Assembly: GCA_026421215.1 (NCBI GenBank)
Contig: JAPKBN010000001.1
Location: forward strand, 1-64,000
Reading direction: 5' to 3'
Length of the DNA stretch: 64,000 bases
Source of the DNA: Dehalococcoidia bacterium
GTDB taxonomy: Bacteria; Chloroflexota; Dehalococcoidia; Lucifugimonadales; Lucifugimonadaceae
The notes beneath the pieces are model-generated. The model was not told the origin of the DNA. It searched no databases and saw nothing but the letters and a program-made list of their open reading frames with translations. Both the position numbers and the translations under genes were made by a program. Within the stretch, counting starts at the first letter, position 1, and every line of letters begins with the position of its first letter. This document shows positions 52,085 through 61,004 of this stretch, piece by piece.

Positions 52085-52224
52085 CGGTGATCCTGTCTGT
52101 TTCGGATTGGTGTGTAGTGATGGCATCGGCAGCGATGTTTAAGAATCAGAGATTTCTCCGTCACTTCTAAACCATTGGCCCTCTACCGCTGGGAGCGGGA
52201 ACCTGGTGTAGGCGCTGGTAGGTA

Positions 52225-53346
52225 TTAGAAAGCGGCCTTCGCTTCCGCGAATGCGTCTTCATCCAGTACCAGGCCGTGACCAGGTCTGTCCGGCAGATCT
52301 ATGAAACCGCTTTCAGGGATTATCGACTCTTGGAACAGTCCTGCGACAGCGTCGAGCGAGCCGCTGAATTCGTACGAATATTCGTGCGGCCGGACTGCAT
52401 GCTGGTAGGTAGCGTACAGGTTCAGACTGGCGGCGCTTGAGATGCCCGCAGAGGGGCAGTGCGGCATCATCGGTTTGTTGTACGCCTCGCATAGTGTGTA
52501 CACCTTCCGCAGGCCCGTAATGCCGCCTGCCATGGCGATGTCCGGCTGCACAATATCGGGGTCTCCGATGGTAATCATGTCCCGGAAGTTGTAGAGCGAT
52601 CGCTCGTTCTCGCCGGAAGACACCGGCACCCGGAGCGCTTCGACAACTTGCTTTAGACCTAGGTAATCGTATTGCGGAAGCGGTTCCTCGAAGTGGGTCA
52701 GTCCCTGGCTCTCCATGTAGCGACCCTGTTGAATGGCCGTGGACACGGTGTACCCGTTGTTGGCGTCAAAACTCAGTGCAGCGTCATCCGGCAGAAAGCT
52801 GCGGCATGCGTCGAAGAGACGCATATCCTTTGCCGGATCGGAGTCGAGCCGGTTGTTGTACCAGTCCATCCGGATTTTGAATGCGCGATAGCCGAGGTCC
52901 CAGCCCTCTTTGACCCGGTCCAGCATCTCATCGGGAGTTCGCTGCCAGCCGAGGCCGGAGCTCCAGTAGACCGGGATGTGAGTACGCACCGCACCTCCCA
53001 GGAGTTTGTATAACGGCAAGTTCGCCGCCTTGCCGGCAATGTCCCACAGCGCGACGTCGATGGCACCCATTCCTGTGCTCTGGAGGCCTCCTGGACCAAG
53101 CGATTTGGTCTCAGTCCACACGGCATCCCAAACGGTCTGTGTGTCACGCGGGTCCATGCCGATGATCAGGGGTCCAGCGATGTCTTCGATGAAGGGCTTG
53201 AGGGACTGCCAGTAGCGGCCGCTGCACTCGCCGATGCCCTCGATGCCTTCATCAGTCTGGACGCGCACGATGAGCGGCACTGAGGAACTGGAGACGTTGT
53301 CCGAGCTGAACCTGATAGGGGTGGCTATGACTGATGTGATTTTCAT
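52225..53346 (-). CDS. Mandelate racemase/enolase superfamily enzyme, K-x-R type (copy 2 of run)
   Basis: 373 residues from ATG 53346 (MKITSVIATPI); an upstream start at 53385 adds 13 residues not found in the sister copy. Second-strand motif Lys157-x-Arg159 (FKIRMDW); Asp194 (SFDANNGYT), Glu220/221 (FEEP), Glu246 (SGENE) as metal ligands; Asp269 (QPDIAMAGG) and His296 (PHCPSAG) as the other catalytic pair. Over most of its length it aligns with the next copy, sharing TDEGIEGIGE, GMDPRDTQ, DLPDRPGHGLV and many other blocks, so the pair arose by tandem duplication. The neighbouring genes point to organic-acid breakdown. Confidence 0.87.
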   Translation of the reverse strand: MKITSVIATPIRFSSDNVSSSSVPLIVRVQTDEGIEGIGECSGRYWQSLKPFIEDIAGPLIIGMDPRDTQTVWDAVWTETKSLGPGGLQSTGMGAIDVALWDIAGKAANLPLYKLLGGAVRTHIPVYWSSGLGWQRTPDEMLDRVKEGWDLGYRAFKIRMDWYNNRLDSDPAKDMRLFDACRSFLPDDAALSFDANNGYTVSTAIQQGRYMESQGLTHFEEPLPQYDYLGLKQVVEALRVPVSSGENERSLYNFRDMITIGDPDIVQPDIAMAGGITGLRKVYTLCEAYNKPMMPHCPSAGISSAASLNLYATYQHAVRPHEYSYEFSGSLDAVAGLFQESIIPESGFIDLPDRPGHGLVLDEDAFAEAKAAF

Positions 53347-53406
53347 GTGAGTGGAATCTTTCTGAAAGAGGTGGCGTGGAAGCAAAATACAGCGGACGGA
53401 CGTCCA

Positions 53407-54534
53407 CTACCTATCAATCCGATAAGCCTCAACCGCTTCACCAACCGCAACCAGACCGTGGCCCGGGCGATCTGGTAGATCAACGAATCCATCCTTCGGA
53501 ACGATCGCTTCTTCGTAAATTCGTGTGGCATTCTCAAGACCGCCGTTGAACTCCCAGCTGTACTCATGCGGAAGCGTGGCGTTCACCTGCGTTGAGAAGA
53601 CGTGAAGGCTGACGGCGTTCTGTATTCCCGCGCCCGGTCCGTGCGGAAGGACCGGCTTGTTGAACGCCTCGCACAGCGTGAATATCTTGCGTAGCGGTGT
53701 GATCCCGCCAACGAACAGCAGGTCCGGCTGAAGGATATCGGGATCACCTATCTCGATCAGGTCCCTGAAGTTCCAGAGGGTATGCTCAAGCTCGCCGGAA
53801 GTAACAGGCATGTCCAGCGCATCGACCACCTGCTTGAGGCCAGCGTAGTCGTACTGCGGCAGCGGCTCCTCATAGTGTGCCGCGCCCATGTCCTGTAATT
53901 TCAGGCCCTGTTCGATTGCCGTCGAGACCGAGTAGCCGTTGTTGATGTCTATGCTCAATCGGCATTCGTCGCCCAGAAACTCTTTGCAGGCCTTGAAGCG
54001 GGTGAGGTCGCCTTCCGGGTCGACATCTTGTCGCTGGTGCATCCACTCAAGTCTTAGCTTAAAGGCCGTAAATCCAGCCTCTCGGCCCTCACGCATCCGT
54101 TCGATCAGGGCATCGGGTGTACCGGGATCGCCTTCGACTCCTCCGCTCGCCCGAGCCTGCCATGCTATGCCTGTGCTCCAGTAGACGGGTAAGTGTGTCC
54201 GGGCTGCGCCGTTCATGTAGCGGTGCAGGGGCTGGCTAGCAGACTTGGCTGCGATGTCCCAGCAGGCGATATCGATGGCACCCATGCAGATCATCTGCAT
54301 GCCTCCGGGGCCGATCCACTTGGTCGGCGGGAACATGGCGTCCCAGATGAGCTGGGTGTCACGCGGGTCCATGCCGATGACGATCTCGCCGAGCGTCTCT
54401 TCGATAAAGGGCTTCATGGACCGCCAGTAGCGCGCCTGGGCCTCGCCGATGCCTTCAATACCTTCATCTGTACGAACACGAACCAAGAGTGGTCCTGATT
54501 CGATAGGAATGGCCTCTACAGAAGTGATCTTCAC
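53407..54534 (-). CDS. Mandelate racemase/enolase superfamily enzyme, K-x-R type (copy 1 of run)
   Basis: 375 residues from GTG 54534 with AGGGAA about eight bases before. Key residues: Lys159-x-Arg161 (FKLRLEW), Asp196 (SIDINNGYS), Glu222 (YEEP), Glu248 (SGELE), Asp271 (QPDLLFVGG), His298 (PHGPGAG). Compared with copy 2 it has a short insertion near residues 126-138 (RASGGVEGDPG) in a barrel loop close to the active site, which may alter specificity. First gene in the minus-strand run 54534 to 50586, which probably forms one transcript with dgkA at the end. Confidence 0.87.
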   Translation of the reverse strand: MKITSVEAIPIESGPLLVRVRTDEGIEGIGEAQARYWRSMKPFIEETLGEIVIGMDPRDTQLIWDAMFPPTKWIGPGGMQMICMGAIDIACWDIAAKSASQPLHRYMNGAARTHLPVYWSTGIAWQARASGGVEGDPGTPDALIERMREGREAGFTAFKLRLEWMHQRQDVDPEGDLTRFKACKEFLGDECRLSIDINNGYSVSTAIEQGLKLQDMGAAHYEEPLPQYDYAGLKQVVDALDMPVTSGELEHTLWNFRDLIEIGDPDILQPDLLFVGGITPLRKIFTLCEAFNKPVLPHGPGAGIQNAVSLHVFSTQVNATLPHEYSWEFNGGLENATRIYEEAIVPKDGFVDLPDRPGHGLVAVGEAVEAYRIDR

Positions 54535-54713
54535 TGCGATATTCCCTTGAAAGAAATGGTGGCATCATCATGGCCGTTGGCGGTGCGGCGCAAGGTTAAT
54601 GCAAACGCAGTGAACACGCGCCGTATCGCGTCTGGCCTCAGGTAAAGGGTCGCTTCGGTGCCTCGTGATAGAGTGCGGCGCCAACCGAAGGTCGGAAGTC
54701 GAGGAGATCTACG

Positions 54714-55003
54714 GTGGCAGCAGATGCAGTACAGGCGGCGGGAGGTTTCTACAAGGTCATCGTTGAGAACGACACTGTACGAATGCTTCAGTGCCGTGGT
54801 GCCCTGGCTCAAAGACGGCGATGCCGGGTGCCCGAATGTAATCGCATCCGCGGTCACGGATTGCAAAGTCCGACTCGAATGGCGAGTCGGTGGACCTCTA
54901 ACTCATAGCTGGCCGCGGGATGGAGACCCCTCCGTTTGAGCACGCCATCATCGAGATAGGCGACACTAAAGCCGTGGTGATTCTGATCGAAATCAAGGGA
55001 TGA
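54714..55003 (+). pseudogene. Frameshifted small cupin-family gene
   Basis: The three reading frames carry successive pieces of one small cupin of about 95 residues. Frame 1 starts at GTG 54714, with GAGGAG upstream, and reads FYKVIVENDTVRML, like the N-terminal strand of these cupins. Frame 2 then has CPNVIASAVTDCKVRLEW (about 54835-54890), matching the central H-P-D-x-V-x-V-F-L-T-D strand. Frame 3 ends GDTKAVVILIEIKG with TGA at 55001-55003, the typical C-terminus. Two net +1 shifts, near 54790-54810 and 54900-54923, are required. The intact SD suggests recent decay, or sequencing errors in a real gene. Confidence 0.65.
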
Positions 55004-55039
55004 TTTCACTAGACCCGGACCATAACCAGACAAAGACAG

Positions 55040-56497
55040 TTGGGTAATTTGCCGAGCGAGAACTCTTTCGCCTTTATTCCGGCCCATGAGCTTGCCCGCA
55101 TGGTGTCAGCGCGGGAGGTCTCGCCGATCGAGCTGACCGAATGGACGCTGCGACGTATAGAAGAGACGAATGACACGTTGCACGCGTATTTGACGGTCGT
55201 AGCAAATCAGGCCATGGAATCAGCCCGGGCCGCAGAGACTGCTGTGATGCGGGGCGACGATCTTGGGCCACTGCACGGGTTGCCGTTTCCGATTAAGGAT
55301 CTTGTGCCGACTGCCGGAATACGGACGACCTTTGGCTCGGCCGTGTATGCCGACAACGTCCCCCATAAGGACGATATCGTGGTGCAACGAATCAAAGCGG
55401 CCGGTGCCGTCATCATCGGGAAGACCAACACGCCGGAATTTGGGCATCTTGGCTACACGTCCAACAAGCTCGGCGAGGACTGCCGAAATCCGTGGGACAC
55501 AACGCGTGAGAGCGGGGGATCGAGCGGCGGCGCAGCGGCTTCTGTTGCGGCGGGGATCACGCCACTTGCGCAGGGTGGAGACGGCGGCGGATCGATACGA
55601 ATCCCATGCTCACTATGCGGTCTATATGGCATCAAGGGAACCGAAGGCCGAGTGCCGCGTTCCGGAGGAGGCGGTGATGCCGCGTGGCACCCGTACAACC
55701 TCGCGCAGAGTGGCCCACTGAGTCGGAACGTTCGTGATTCGGCACTGTTGATGTCTGTGCTTACCGGCCCCGGAGAAAACGCTGCTCCTGGGACGCTGGA
55801 TGGACCGTCACCAGACTATGTCGGAGCGCTTGTACGAGGTCTTCAGGGATTACGTATCGGCTGGACTCCAGATATGGGCGGGAATGCCGTTGACCCAGAC
55901 GTGGCTGAAATAACGGCACGTGCTGCACGTTCCTTTGAGGGACTGGGAGCCAGCGTCGAAGATTTTGAGTTCGAGATCGACCCCGAAGAAATGTGGTTGT
56001 CGTTCCGTAACTACTTCAATCTCAAAGCGCTTGTCGGATACGGCAACCTACTTGATACGAGCCCGGACCTTTTAACCGATGTCGTCCGGGAAGGCATGGA
56101 GCAAGCGCGAACGCTTACGGCGGTGGACCACCACGAGACGATGGCCTTCATCGCAAAAACGCGTGACTACTTTCAACGCCTGTTTAAGCGTTACGACCTG
56201 ATCTTGAGTCCGACGCTGGCAACCACCGCGTTCAAAGTGGACGACGGCCCGCCGCACGAAATTGGTGGACGCGTGATGGATCCGGATCGAGCCTACTGGA
56301 CCTGGAGTCCATTCACGTACTCGGTGAACATTACGGGGCATCCAGCAGCCACGGTGCCCTGTGGTTTCGATCGAAACGGGATGCCGATCGGCCTTCACCT
56401 GATCGGCGGATTCGGGGACGAAGAAACGGTACTTGCCGCGTCCGCCGCGTTCGAAGCGGATAGCCCGTGGGCGGACAAGCGCCCCCCGGGCTTCTAA
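55040..56497 (+). CDS. Amidase-signature family hydrolase
   Basis: 485 residues with the Ser-cisSer-Lys triad of the amidase family: Lys in LPFPIKDL, cis-Ser in the Gly/Ser-rich loop GGSSGGAAASVAAG, and nucleophile Ser in GGDGGGSIRIP. Further family marks are FKVDDGPP-like substrate loop and the C-terminal GHPAATVPCGFDRNGMPIGLHLIG, split here at GHPAATVPCG and MPIGLHLIG. The residues between GGDGG and SIRIP match aryl/alkyl amide hydrolases rather than GatA, which is normally encoded with gatB and gatC, absent here. Start TTG 55040 (or TTG 55049); no strong SD. Follows the cupin pseudogene by 36 bases. Confidence 0.9.
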   Translation: MGNLPSENSFAFIPAHELARMVSAREVSPIELTEWTLRRIEETNDTLHAYLTVVANQAMESARAAETAVMRGDDLGPLHGLPFPIKDLVPTAGIRTTFGSAVYADNVPHKDDIVVQRIKAAGAVIIGKTNTPEFGHLGYTSNKLGEDCRNPWDTTRESGGSSGGAAASVAAGITPLAQGGDGGGSIRIPCSLCGLYGIKGTEGRVPRSGGGGDAAWHPYNLAQSGPLSRNVRDSALLMSVLTGPGENAAPGTLDGPSPDYVGALVRGLQGLRIGWTPDMGGNAVDPDVAEITARAARSFEGLGASVEDFEFEIDPEEMWLSFRNYFNLKALVGYGNLLDTSPDLLTDVVREGMEQARTLTAVDHHETMAFIAKTRDYFQRLFKRYDLILSPTLATTAFKVDDGPPHEIGGRVMDPDRAYWTWSPFTYSVNITGHPAATVPCGFDRNGMPIGLHLIGGFGDEETVLAASAAFEADSPWADKRPPGF

Positions 56498-56601
56498 GTA
56501 GTGTCAGCCGCTCATATCCATCATCCTGAATTTAATTCAGGTAGACATTCCGTTATATCGGCGATCTGAAGCATCAAACCGTATCGTCGAATCCACATAA
56601 G
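56498..56601. other. Short spacer after the amidase gene
   Basis: Nothing recognisable; short complementary patches (CTGAATTTAATTCAGG) near 56526 form a weak hairpin that could end the amidase transcript. Confidence 0.4.
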
Positions 56602-56853
56602 CTACTCACCCATGTCTTCGATCACCTGCTGCTCGACCAACGTGGAGGATTCGGTCTGACGGGTCAGGATATCCTGCGGCCACTTTGACTTGAAATAGGC
56701 ACGTTCAACGTAAACCTCACCGTCACTGAGCGTGCCCCGGAATCCTGGCATCACTTGTGCGAACGGCCGGGCGGCCAGGATCCATTCGAATAGGTGCCGA
56801 TAGCGGGTTATTACATGTACCGGGAAAGACGGCCATTTACTTAGTCCGCGGGC
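56602..56853 (-). pseudogene. Start-less protein-like frame, possible gene remnant
   Basis: An open frame of 83 codons on the minus strand overlapping the end of the ABC exporter gene by 13 bases. The peptide looks like genuine protein (YRHLFEWILAARPFAQVMPG, then GTLSDGEVYVERAYFKSKWP and STLVEQQVIEDMGE) with balanced composition. No ATG, GTG or TTG occurs before the tandem GTG-ATG at about codon 35, and that has no SD. Best explained as the C-terminal part of a gene whose 5' end was lost. I do not recognise the family. Confidence 0.4.
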
Positions 56854-58775
56854 TCAGGGATCCGGTCCCGACCGCTATCGGAGCCTGATACGGGTCTGGA
56901 ATCCTCACCCAACAGGGGTAAATCGGTCGGTATTGCTGTGAACTGTTCTACGTATAACTGCCTGAACAGGCCGGAACGCGATACCAGATCATCAAACGTG
57001 CCGCGATCCACAACGCCCCCATTCAGCACGACCAGTATCTGGTCTGCGGCGATAATGGTGGACAGACGGTGGGCGATGGCGACGGTAGTCCGGCCGTCCA
57101 TCAGTTCGCCGAGCGCACGCTGAACCATCCTCTCTGATTTCGTGTCCAGGCTGCTAGTAGCCTCGTCCAGTACCAGAACCCGGGGATTTGCCAGCACGGC
57201 GCGGGCGATCGCTACCCGCTGGCGTTCGCCACCGGAAAGGCGATATCCGCGTTCCCCGACTATCGTGTCAAACCCCTCTGGCAGGCCCGAGATCGTGTCG
57301 TAAATCTGTGCCGCCTTCGCCGCCCGTGCCAGATCATCGTCGGTGGCCGTGGGATCACCGTATCGCAGGTTGTCGGCGATAGACGCGTGGAACAGGAACG
57401 GATCCTGACTCACCACACTGACGAGTGTCGACAGATCACGTAGCGCCATATCGCGCAGATCCACGTCGTCGATCCTGACGCTTCCGCTATCCACGTCGTA
57501 TAGCCGTGACATCAAGTAGCCGATCGTGGTCTTCCCGGATCCGCTCGGGCCAACCAACGCGGTCAATCGCCCGGCAGCAGCCGTAAAGTTCACATCCTCC
57601 AACCCGAAGCTGTCCTCGATTCCCCGAGCAGCGTCGTACTGGAAGTCGACATTCCTGAACGCGACTTCTCCTTTGACCGTGGCCGGGTTGACCGGTACAG
57701 GATCGACCGGGTCCTTGATATCAGGATCCAGATCCAGGTATTCAAATATCCGCTCGAACAATGCCAGAGCGCTTGTCACATCGACACCTCGGTTCAGCAG
57801 GCCGGCCAGGGGGAATAGAAGCCGAGTTTGGATAGCGGTGAAGGCGACGATTTCACCAACGGTCAAGCCTCCTCGCTCGTTGAAAAGTAACCAGCCACCG
57901 AAGGCCCACACGATTGCTGGCGCCATACCGAAGAAAGTTTGGACCAGAACGAAGAATCCGCGCCCCGTCATTTGCTGCCGCACCGAGACCCGCGTCAGTT
58001 CTTCATTGGTGGCGTCAAAGCGCTCTAGTTGCTCACGTTCACGTCCAAAGGTTTTGGCGAGCATTACGCCGGACACCGACAGGGTCTCTCCCGCGCTCGC
58101 CGTCAACTCTGCGACGGCCTGCTGTGTCTCACGGGTCAATCGTCGTCGCCGGCGCCCCACCTTGACTGTGAAGAAGACGAATATGGGTGTTACACCGAGC
58201 GCGACCAGCGAAAGTTGCCACGAAATGATCACCATCGCAATCACAGACGCGATCACGACGGCGGCGTTGGAGACGATGGTGCTTATCGTGTCGGTGAGGA
58301 CCAGCTGGGTGTTCGTGACGTCGTTGGTCAGACGGGACTGGATCTCGCCGGTCCGGGTGCCCGCGAAGAACGACACAGGCTGACGCTGGAGGTGGCTGTA
58401 CAGCCGGCCCCGAAGGTCCCGCATCACCGACAAACCGACCCTGGTGTTCAGGTGGGCCTGCAACAGGTTGAACCCGCCGGACGCAGCAGTCACACCGAGC
58501 ATGATCGAGACGATCGTAAGCAGTGTGTGCGTATCGCGGTTCGGGATCGCATCGTCGATGATGGTGGCGACAAGGAGCGGCGGTATCACGCCCAAGCTGG
58601 CGTTGACCAAGACCGACCCGATGACGCCTGCGAGGCGACGGCGGTAGGGCCGATACAGGGCGAAGGTTCGCCACAGCGTGTCTCGTTTGACCAGACGTTC
58701 AGGCGCGTCGGGCGGAGGGCGATTGAATCCCATTCGTCCCCCTCCGCCGCCGCCGTGTCCTGTTTGCATCGTCAT
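56841..58775 (-). CDS. MsbA-like ABC exporter (membrane and ATPase domains fused)
   Basis: 644 residues. A Gly-rich N-terminus, six helices (about 40-330), then a nucleotide-binding domain: Walker A GPSGSGKTT, Q-loop VVSQDPFLFH, signature LSGGERQRVAIARAVL, Walker B VLVLDEATSSLD, switch AIAHRLSTI. The coupling helix region has the EIQSRLTNDV typical of type IV exporters. Acts as a homo- or heterodimer to export lipids, peptides or drugs; single gene suggests homodimer. A 30-residue acidic tail follows the ATPase domain. Start at ATG 58775 or 58769. Confidence 0.93.
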   Translation of the reverse strand: MTMQTGHGGGGGGRMGFNRPPPDAPERLVKRDTLWRTFALYRPYRRRLAGVIGSVLVNASLGVIPPLLVATIIDDAIPNRDTHTLLTIVSIMLGVTAASGGFNLLQAHLNTRVGLSVMRDLRGRLYSHLQRQPVSFFAGTRTGEIQSRLTNDVTNTQLVLTDTISTIVSNAAVVIASVIAMVIISWQLSLVALGVTPIFVFFTVKVGRRRRRLTRETQQAVAELTASAGETLSVSGVMLAKTFGREREQLERFDATNEELTRVSVRQQMTGRGFFVLVQTFFGMAPAIVWAFGGWLLFNERGGLTVGEIVAFTAIQTRLLFPLAGLLNRGVDVTSALALFERIFEYLDLDPDIKDPVDPVPVNPATVKGEVAFRNVDFQYDAARGIEDSFGLEDVNFTAAAGRLTALVGPSGSGKTTIGYLMSRLYDVDSGSVRIDDVDLRDMALRDLSTLVSVVSQDPFLFHASIADNLRYGDPTATDDDLARAAKAAQIYDTISGLPEGFDTIVGERGYRLSGGERQRVAIARAVLANPRVLVLDEATSSLDTKSERMVQRALGELMDGRTTVAIAHRLSTIIAADQILVVLNGGVVDRGTFDDLVSRSGLFRQLYVEQFTAIPTDLPLLGEDSRPVSGSDSGRDRIPEPAD

Positions 58776-59360
58776 AGGTGTTCATGGAGCGCCGCAGGTA
58801 GGTCAATGGCAGTCGTCTGCGGAGCGGAGCCTCGTATACAAGCGTAACCGCGTACCGCGTGTCAGGTATCGCCCTAGCTTCATCTAATTTGCAGCAAGGT
58901 CCTCGTATCGACAATGTCTTTTCTCCCAATTCCCAGATACCCGGGGTTTATGGCAGAAAAGTAACGCCCGGCGATGGCAACAATGTGCATTCACACGATT
59001 GATTGGAAGAGCCACAATGCGTCGCACCAAATCGCTCATTTGCGGGCCCTTATCGGGCCAGTGCCATAAGCCTTTTAGCCAAAAAGACCCTCACCAGCGT
59101 CCAGAGGCACGAGTTGTCCTTGCCGACACAACAATTGCAACCTCAATCCACCGGTCTGGGCATTGATCTGGTTCGAACCTGGCAGATATCGCATATCCAC
59201 GGACCGTTCAACGCATATGCGGCCGATTATGGTCGCTGGCGACGGATCAAACTTCCAGATGCATTAATCCCTATCGCAAAACCATCATGCTCTATGTGTA
59301 GGAAATGATAAGCTGCGATTCGTGGTCTCCAGGAACAGACAAGTGAATACCTGTGGGTAA
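58776..59360. other. Long divergent spacer
   Basis: 585 bases between the ABC exporter and the PAP2 gene. A 101-codon frame (59003-59308) has no SD or family resemblance. No tRNA, hairpin array or repeat recognised. Promoters for both divergent genes must lie here but are not certain. Confidence 0.4.
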
Positions 59361-60329
59361 TTGGCCCCGCCGCGGAACGTGAACATGCTTGCATTGCGCA
59401 GATCTACCGATGTAGCTAAACCCGCCAGCATAGGCGGTCGAGTAGCTTCATGGCAGGGCGCTACCCACCTGCGAGAATTTGGTATCGTGGGTGGCGCTTA
59501 CCTTCTTTACATGCTGATCCGACAGATTATCGCAGCAGATATTAACGCCGTCGCGTTCATCCACGCCGAGAACGTGATGAACCTGGAAAAAGATCTCGGT
59601 TTCTTCTGGGAGCCCGCTTTGCAGGGCTGGGCGATCGAGACGTCTGATAAGTTGGTGGTCTTCTTCAACTGGGCGTACATCCTCACGTTTTACCCGATTA
59701 TCGTCACGGCATCGATCATCCTGTATATGAAGTCTAAGCATCGCTATCGGTACTACCGTAACGTTGTCTTCCTGTCTTTCGTGTTCGCTCTTGTAGCCTT
59801 TGCCATATTCCCGTTGGCTCCTCCCCGAATGCTTACAAGAGAATTCGTTGACACGATGGCGATATTCGGGCCTGCGATCTACTCCGGTGCCGAGGGTGCC
59901 AGTTTCTACAACGCGTTCGCAGCGATGCCCAGTTTGCACTTCGGCTGGAGCGTCCTGTTTGCAATGATCTTTTTCCGCTCTGGCAGCCGTTTCTTGCGGA
60001 TCTTCGCTTTCATCTACCCGTCGATGATGCTTTTTACGATCGTAGTCACGGGCAATCACTACTTCCTGGACGCCATCGCTGGTGGATTTGTGATCGCCAT
60101 CTCGTTCGGTACGGTTAACGTAATTGGCGCTTTCCGGCGGGGTGAGTTAAGCACCAGTCAGCTCATCCCGACGACGAGCCGATCACTGGTGACTATCGGG
60201 GAAATGTGTCGCCTACAGCCGGACCGGGGCATGTTGACTCGCGGGTCACAGCCAGAGCAACAGGTTACCGGCCAGCGACAGTACGATCGGGACTACCAGC
60301 ACTCGGTCTACGTCTCTACGTTCATTTAG
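59361..60329 (+). CDS. PAP2-family membrane phosphatase/phosphotransferase
   Basis: 322 residues, six helices. The catalytic motif region reads AAMPSLHFGWSVLFAMIFF, where PSLHFGWS is the second phosphatase motif with its His, and TGNHYFLDAIAGG is the third motif with His and Asp. The group is PAP2_3, related to inositol-phosphoceramide synthase (Aur1/Ipt1) and Ser/Thr-rich lipid phosphotransferases, so it may transfer a head group rather than only hydrolyse phosphate. The C-terminal 50 residues are polar. TTG 59361 and ATG 59385 are both possible starts; neither has a good SD. Confidence 0.87.
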   Translation: MAPPRNVNMLALRRSTDVAKPASIGGRVASWQGATHLREFGIVGGAYLLYMLIRQIIAADINAVAFIHAENVMNLEKDLGFFWEPALQGWAIETSDKLVVFFNWAYILTFYPIIVTASIILYMKSKHRYRYYRNVVFLSFVFALVAFAIFPLAPPRMLTREFVDTMAIFGPAIYSGAEGASFYNAFAAMPSLHFGWSVLFAMIFFRSGSRFLRIFAFIYPSMMLFTIVVTGNHYFLDAIAGGFVIAISFGTVNVIGAFRRGELSTSQLIPTTSRSLVTIGEMCRLQPDRGMLTRGSQPEQQVTGQRQYDRDYQHSVYVSTFI

Positions 60330-60738
60330 GCACGGCCGGGACCAGCGATCCAAGGGATTTCGGGCAATGCTCAATCCCAACCTCCCGCACGGTTCAAGGC
60401 ATTGGACGAATAAAGTTCTGCCGAGTGGAGCTTTTCAATTGTCACAACGAGTCCCGATCATCAAACCTTCCACAACCTGACGCTGATATCACCGCAATAC
60501 GTGCCATCGGCATCCACCGCACCCGTTGACGATTGGCGCACACCCCAGCGACCATTCCACTTCACTGGGCAGATGGCGTCCCGATCCTGCCCCGGGACGC
60601 CGTCACGGAGCGTTAATCGATTCGCCGTAACGATTCTTAAAACAGCCAAATTAATGGTGTTCTTGGCGTTCCTGTAATTGAGTGTGCACAAACATTTCGC
60701 TATGGGCTTCGCGACGCCGGTCCATCGCCGGAGATAAC
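60330..60738. other. Spacer downstream of the PAP2 gene
   Basis: No supported gene. A 102-codon minus-strand frame (60461-60769) has a Cys-containing end (DAICPVKW, DGTYCGD) that looks partly protein-like but runs into the tRNA terminator and lacks an SD. Confidence 0.4.
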
Positions 60739-60767
60739 AAAAAAAGGCCCCCGCCGAAGCGGGAGCC
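60739..60767 (-). terminator. Terminator of the tRNA-Gln/Glu transcript
   Basis: Minus-strand stem GGCTCCCGC with GCGGGGGCC (one T-G pair), tetraloop TTCG, then seven T. Confidence 0.93.
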
Positions 60768-60777
60768 AAAATTTAGC

Positions 60778-60854
60778 TGGTAGCCCCTACGGGATTCGAA
60801 CCCGTGATCTCCGCCTTGAGAGGGCGGTGTCCTTGGCCGCTAGACGAAGGGGCC
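60778..60854 (-). tRNA. tRNA-Glu (CTC)
   Basis: Acceptor GGCCCCT with AGGGGCT, anticodon stem CCGCC/GGCGG with CTC, T arm ACGGGTTCGAATCCCGT, CCA encoded. Confidence 0.95.
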
Positions 60855-60857
60855 TTG

Positions 60858-60931
60858 TGGCTGGCGATCCAGGATTCGAACCTGGATTGACGGATTCAGA
60901 GTCCGCTGTCCTACCGTTGAACGAATCGCCA
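60858..60931 (-). tRNA. tRNA-Gln (CTG)
   Basis: Acceptor TGGCGAT with ATCGCCA, anticodon loop CTCTGAA giving CTG, T arm CCAGGTTCGAATCCTGG, discriminator G and encoded CCA. Four bases upstream of tRNA-Glu on the same strand; one transcript. Confidence 0.95.
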
Positions 60932-61004
60932 TTGACGGTCCGATTTTATCAGGGTCTGACGACAGAGCACATCGTTAATTCCGCTATTTTCAACTCGGTC
61001 TTGA

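Noticed and set aside
57526-58383. 285-codon plus-strand frame opposite the ABC exporter
   Set aside because: The minus strand carries all ABC exporter motifs; the plus frame is Ser/Arg-rich antisense translation.
59003-59308. 101-codon plus-strand frame in the long spacer
   Set aside because: No SD, no family resemblance and uneven composition; treated as chance.
60461-60769. 102-codon minus-strand frame with Cys-containing end
   Set aside because: Runs into the tRNA terminator, no SD, no recognised domain; possible remnant only.
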